The notes under the pieces are model-generated. The model searched no databases, was not told where the DNA came from, and saw only the letters and a program-made list of their open reading frames with translations. A DNA stretch of 64,000 nucleotides from Paratinospora sagittata. Lineage: Eukaryota > Streptophyta > Magnoliopsida > Ranunculales > Menispermaceae. Numbering within the stretch: position 1 is the first letter of the stretch; each line of letters starts with the position of its first letter. The stretch lies in contig CM069600.1 in the NCBI GenBank assembly GCA_035771175.1, positions 4,009,210 to 4,073,209 of the forward strand, in the 5' to 3' direction. Both the position numbers and the translations under genes were made by a program. Positions 58,773 through 64,000 of this stretch are shown here, piece by piece.

Positions 58773-61700
58773 TCAGAAAGAAACTACTGATTCGAGATGT
58801 TTTGGAGGAGGCTGCAATCGAGACAATGCCGTATCACTTTCCTCTTCGTTCTCAACCAAATCAATGGGTCCATTGGTAAGCTTCCTATATAGATCAAGCA
58901 AACAATACATCAAAAAAAAAAAAATTAAAAAATTAAAAAAAGAATACAAGATGGTTGAATATTGTATTCATATTGAGCATCAAATAAGACTCAATAGGTA
59001 TGCTGTGCTTAATAAGGTGAAAATGGTATGTGAGGATATCATCCATATATCTCTTGAATGCAGTATCAGTGTAAACTATCGGTTAAATCTCTTGCTTGGG
59101 ACAATGTTCTCTCATTTTCAAGGATGGAATGAGCACAAATAACTTGAGAAGCAACATTTAAGAATTGGATATATTTATGTTGTAATAAAATTAAATAGAA
59201 ATGCTTAATATATTGAACCAAACAATTGAAACTAATAAAAAAAAGGTTGAAACAAACAAAACCATAAACTAATGTGGGGAAAAAAAAAATCTAGAATAAA
59301 AGGAAACTAGGCCCAGGCTGAGCAGAAACATCAGATAGATATACCTTTGACAGACTAGACTCTCATTAGAGAGCGCCTTCTCTAACCTCTCTTCAAAAGG
59401 GGTTGCATGCCAACTAACTTTCTGATCCTGTGAACAAAACCCCCACTTTTTTGCTTGATAACTATTAAACTTTTAAAAAATGGCCTTTTCAGAAGATAAA
59501 TTAGGAGAGAAACTCGAGGGGTACCTCTTTGTACTTGTTAGTTGAATTAGGGATCCCATTTCCATCCCACCACTTGGGTGAAACACGAGAAGGCTCATTT
59601 TCATTCCAGTGCGTAGCGACAAGCCCAATTATTGGCCTGTCCATCTCAGGAGTTTTATCAGAATGAGGTCTTCCACTAGATACAGAACTACCATTCTGAA
59701 GTTTGTCATCAGTTGGAGCTGATGATGGCAACCAACAAGACAAGCTTTCTTCCACTTTCACCTCTTTACCATTTACAATTCCAGTTTCATGCTCTTTTGC
59801 TGATTTAGTTGTGTGAGAAGCAGATGTATGGTCAGGAGTTGAAAATCCACCCTCCTCCTCTATGGATTCTCTTAGCTGATCAAGTTGCGTACTATTGTAG
59901 CAGTCATCTTCCTTCAGTGCCATCAACTGAGAGAAATTCTGAACGGGGTTAAAGACAGGATACACATATTGTGACCTGATCCGAGCATTCTTGTTTGCTA
60001 GATTCTCTGTGCTTATCGGATAAACTGTTCCCGGGGTTTGCATCTCATCTGTTAATTTCAGTGGAGTTGGATAAGGAGAAGGCTTTGCTGCATTGTGGCT
60101 TGGAGAATCAAATAGTTTTGATCTTTGCTCATTCATATCTGATTCACAATTGAAGCGCACAGACTTGTTCTTGCATTGGGAAACAACAGCCGGAAGCTCA
60201 GGAGCGTCCATAAATGATGTATCATCATCACTTTGATGAACAAGAACATTTGTTGCTGCATTTGGACTCTCAACAGAACTGCTTTCATGAAGCCACCTTG
60301 CAGAGTTGCTTCTAGCCAGCATCTGCTCCAGTGAGCTGCAAAGAGTGATGGAAAAACCCAAGTTCAGTAATAAGTGCATAAAGGAGCTAAATAGACGATT
60401 GCAGCAACCTGTTTCATGAAATTAATAAAGGATCTCTTTCCTTTGACAGTTCAGAGGGCAAAGAAAAAGAAAGAAACAATGACATTATAATCAATAATAT
60501 TAGTTTTGTACTTTCATATGTTTACAGTTCCAGCAGAAGCTTCTCATTGTTTATATGGTTACAGCCTATCAATTGGGAGAATTAAAAATATAACAGCAGA
60601 TGAGTTCAACCTTCTATGTTTATGCTCTGGAGAATCCGATTCCTTTCCAAGCTCTTCACCAAACTTAATTGAGGAAATGGACTTCTGATCTGGTTTCCCT
60701 TCAAAGTGGAGTTTCTCGATGGATGTGCTAGGAAGCCAAGAATGAAATTTGACATTTTCTGATTCTCTACCACTGGGTGATGAATCTTTAACTCTTCCAG
60801 ATGCTTTCCGTATCTCAATAGGAGTTTCAGGTAATGTACCACAGGACTTGAGGAATTTGGCCTGTCCAATAGTGAAGTATATTATCTCAATACAAACACT
60901 TTTGCTTTAAATATCGAGAAATCAATTAAATCTTTAGAAAGAAAGAAAAAAAAAATCTAGAAAAAGAATGAAATCTAGCTACGTATAAACGGCAATATCA
61001 AAATCCAATTCATATTCTCAATGATTTTCCCAATTAAACAATTAGGCAAGATTCTACTTCATAATCCATGTCAAGATACTCATTTGCAGCATCAACTAAA
61101 CAATTGAGCAAAAACAATAAACGAAAAATTGCATAAACTTGTTTGAAGTAACTAAAAGTTCAAAACAAAGCACTTGCACGCACACACACACACACACAAG
61201 GAGATTCCAAGAATTTTCCCCCAAATCACTTGAAACTACTAAAGAATATTTACATAGCACCAACAACATATATATCACAAACTTCAACCAAATGCTTAAG
61301 AAAATAACATCATAGCATCAGATACCTCATCCTTGAGCATACTGTTATTTCCATCCTTGTACGGAGATTCCAAACCATGATCCCTTACGTCAACACAAGG
61401 CAATTCTTCAGTGTCTACAAAGAAAACAAATAATAATTTCATGCACTCTCAGTAACTAAATCATGACTGGTTTTTTGCTAGAAAAATCAATCACTAAAAT
61501 CAACAAAACACAAATAGATTCAACCAAACTTTCAACCTTCACATGATCAAATACCTAACAGTATAACAAAAGAAACAGCTAGCAAGCAGCAAATAACAAT
61601 CTATTTAAAACAGTACAATTCAGAAGATTTTCATCAAATACCTTCAGATAAAAGCAAAGCCGCTAATCGATTCCTCGACACTACCGCATCCTGTTAACAA

Positions 61701-61908
61701 CAAAAACAACACCAAAGCACTATTCAGAAATCGATTAAAAAAAATAAAAAAACGATTACAGAACAAGAAACAGAGCAAATAAAGAATCAAAACTTACTCG
61801 AGTAGTAGTAGTAGTAGTACTTCTGGAAGAAACAGCATCGGAAATGAGATGAGGTTGAGGCCGAGCTGCATCGCTCTTAACACGAAAGCATCCAAAGAAA
61901 CATCCCAT
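58773..61908 (-). CDS. JASON-like: JASON-family protein
   Basis: Seven exons on the minus strand join in frame to 501 aa: 61908-61798, 61690-61642, 61414-61326, 60861-60611, 60335-59525, 59427-59345, 58884-58773. Family hallmarks, from memory of plant JASON proteins, are the start MGCFFGCFRVK, the block PSPYPTPLKLTDEMQTPGTV (~252-271), RPIIGLVATHWNE and PKWWDGNGIPNSTNKYKE (~400-437), and SWHATPFEERLEKALSNES near the C-terminus. Arabidopsis JASON maintains an organelle band and spindle orientation at male meiosis II; loss gives unreduced pollen. Paralogues exist, so that exact role is not certain. MGC at the N-terminus fits N-myristoylation plus palmitoylation. This start has an A at -3 and G at +4. 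An in-frame upstream ATG at 61974 (22 codons earlier) has weak context. Confidence 0.88.
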
Positions 61909-62073
61909 GATTATCAACCTCACCGATCTCAAAATCACCTCTAAATCAAGCTTGATCGCCGCAGCACATTTCATCGATCAACAACAACAACATCAACACG
62001 AGCAGTACCAATTCCAATTCAGCTGCTCGATCATCCAAATTCCGAAACCCTAGCAGCTTCTTTCACGAAGAAC

Positions 62074-62076
<3 letters not shown>

Positions 62077-62112
<36 letters not shown>
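62077..62112. repeat. (AG)n microsatellite in the JASON-like 5' leader
   Basis: About 17 AG units (CT on the coding strand), with a second shorter run at about 62173-62191. CT-rich leaders are common in plant genes and can bind BBR/BPC (GAGA-binding) factors. Confidence 0.8.
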
Positions 62113-62118
<6 letters not shown>

Positions 62119-62140
62119 TAGAGAGAGAAAGAGAAAGGTC

Positions 62141-62148
62141 TATATATA
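62141..62148 (-). promoter_or_regulatory. TATA box of the JASON-like gene
   Basis: TATATATA lies about 233 bp upstream of the start codon, just beyond a GA-rich leader. The position would give a ~200-base 5' UTR containing the GA tract. It is the only TATA-like site in the proximal upstream sequence. Confidence 0.5.
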
Positions 62149-62199
62149 GTGTGTACGGACAGTGAATGAGAAGAGAGAGAGAGAGAGAGAGGAGTGGTT

Positions 62200-62468
62200 G
62201 GTGTTTGGGCCTTTGGGGTGCGTTTGGTTTGTTGAAGAAGATTTTTGAAATTTAAATTTTGTGTTAAAAACGAGGGAAAAGAAGGCGTTAAAATAGTAAA
62301 AGCTATTCAATTAAATAATAATAATAATAAGAGGGAACGTAACGATTCTAGTTACTGGGTCCGTTATAACGGCGTTAGTTATGGGGGGACATCACCACCA
62401 AAGAAAATAAAATGTATGACGTATGTATAGAAGTAATATTGTCACCATCGAATAAAAAAAAAAATTAA

Positions 62469-62499
<31 letters not shown>

Positions 62500-64000
62500 A
62501 TACAAGGACCCAGTTTGAATCTCGAGTAGATGCGGCTTTTATGAGGAAATTTTTTTTTTAATGTTGTAGTGCTTTTAAAGCAAAAACACTTTTAAAAGTG
62601 TGTGGTAATACTTATTTTTAACTAAATTACAATGAAAAAAGTAATTTTTTGCTTTTAGAAGAAATTGAAAGAGACCAACTTTTTTTAAAAGTATTTTTGA
62701 AAAAGTTCTCCCAAACAGGGCCTATGTGTGTGAGCATTTATACACACATTAAAAGACGACACTTTTTTTTTTCTCATTGGGGCTTGCGTTTGAGGGATTA
62801 GTCAGTGCATGTAAGTTAACCCGAATACCATACGTTACCAAAAAAAAAAGTAACATTGTCAAAATATCACCTTATAATAATTATTTTATCTTTTATAAAA
62901 AAAAATTAAAATTAATATTGAACAAAAGATAAAAGTTATAATTTTTTTATTTGACATCAAATCTTCTTACTTAATCCAAGTGATGTGTTCAAGTTAATTT
63001 TACGCGCTTCTCAAAAACTAATCCACTTAAAATGAACTACATCCTCATACGTAGCTAAGAAACAAAAGCAACCACATTAAAAACTTGCATACAAAGTATG
63101 CTATTTTAAATTAAATATAGTTTTTAAATTTAATTTCTTCTATCACAACTTATTCTAATTTTAAGTAAAAATATATTTTAATATAATATAATTTAATTTA
63201 ATTTAATTTTATGGATAATGATTTTGTATGTTTTTGGAGAATAAAACCTTTGGAAAGCTGAATCATGAAATAACCCCTTTTATGTATATATGTTAGCGAC
63301 TACGCAACGCGACAAAGACATATAGGTCGAACCTATTAATCAGTAGAGGTGAGGTGACACGTCAGAGAACTTAATTAAATTTTGTAACTTTCTCCAAAAA
63401 CGGATTTTCATTTTCATTTTTTATTTTATTTTATTTGATAGAATTCAAAAAGAACTGTTTTTTGAAAATCATTTTCGAAAATTCCCTTTATTTTTATTTC
63501 TTTTGAAATCTTTTCAAGATTTACTACATTTAAAGTATATCACCTTTTTTCTTATAAAGTATATATATATATATTAAATGCAATTTTATAAGTTCAATGT
63601 AGGCCCATCTAGTATATTTATATTTATTTATATAAAAGTGAAGGAAATCTGATTAAAAAAAAATATTCTAAAAGATAACAGACTATAAGTTTTTTGTTAA
63701 AAGATCAATTTTTATTTTTAGTATAAAAATAGCATCTTTCAATTATAGAGACTAGAAATGAAATTAGCATCTTTCAATTCAATTTGCCACTTCATACCAA
63801 CCCACAAAATAAAAAAAATTAACTTAATGAATTTGAAAAAAAAAAAAATTAGGGTTGAGGATTGAGCTACTTCATTGCTCATCTTTTTTTCTTTAAGTAT
63901 CCATTTTTTTTTTTACGTTTCTATTTTAAAAAAAATAGGGTAACCAACGAGTCGTTGACTCAGTAAAAGCAGAGTCCCAAAGTCTTTTTTGTTTAAAATT
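62200..64000. other. Upstream intergenic DNA of the JASON-like gene
   Basis: AT-rich, with (AT)n at about 62468-62499 and an (ATA)n run near 62316. A one-ended MITE-like fragment (about 62566-62725; cttttaaaagtg...ccaaacagggcc) is recognisable. Otherwise only A/T runs and short accidental frames; no gene found up to the window end. Confidence 0.45.

Overview
This 64-kb window is nuclear DNA of a flowering plant, most likely a (possibly woody) eudicot. The evidence is AT-rich intergenic DNA, GT-AG introns with T-rich acceptors, several plant-type or plant-specific gene families, a miR164 target site, and a dense population of plant LINEs, tRNA-derived SINEs, hAT-type non-autonomous elements, Helitrons and Ty3/gypsy remnants. 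The species cannot be named from sequence alone.

Six genes are supported. From left to right they are: (1) the last exon of a METTL25-like methyltransferase gene (496-678, +); (2) a NAC transcription factor of the NAC1 (NAC021/022) type, 3 exons, 316 aa, with a near-perfect miR164 site (8449-11226, +); (3) an ESCRT-III VPS2.2/CHMP2-type gene, 11 coding exons, 224 aa, with one GC-AG intron (12951-21755, +); (4) a homologue of the plant 'cadmium-induced protein AS8', with a 2.8-kb leader intron and two possible last exons (26332-29424, +); (5) a WDR26-like LisH-CTLH-WD40 protein, 588 aa, whose 16-kb first coding intron fills a quarter of the window (36142-56513, +); (6) a JASON-family protein, 7 exons, 501 aa (58773-61908, -). 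The genes are independent housekeeping, developmental or meiotic genes with no operon-like relationship.

The most unusual region is the first coding intron of the WDR26-like gene (36940-53024). It holds a degenerate gypsy gag-protease fragment abutting about 6.5 kb of a tandem array. The array is built of diverged ~50-bp monomers arranged in a higher-order repeat of about 480 or 544 bp. It has been interrupted by at least four later insertions: a 1.59-kb hAT-like element with exact 8-bp target duplications, a short LINE 3' tail, a 2.35-kb LINE with a recognisable reverse transcriptase, and a ~0.4-kb MITE. Despite this, the host exons are intact and in phase.

Elsewhere, transposon insertions with readable target-site duplications are common: a LINE tail at 64-425, hAT-like elements at 6122-6552 and 15811-17343, and SINEs at 21250-21421 and 27927-28103. 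Two short Helitron-like elements, several RTE-type LINE tails, inverted-repeat hairpins and local tandem duplications fill introns and spacers. No tRNA, rRNA or CRISPR features were found. Gene models are spliced by eye from splice consensus, reading-frame continuity and recalled family sequences; no database search was possible.
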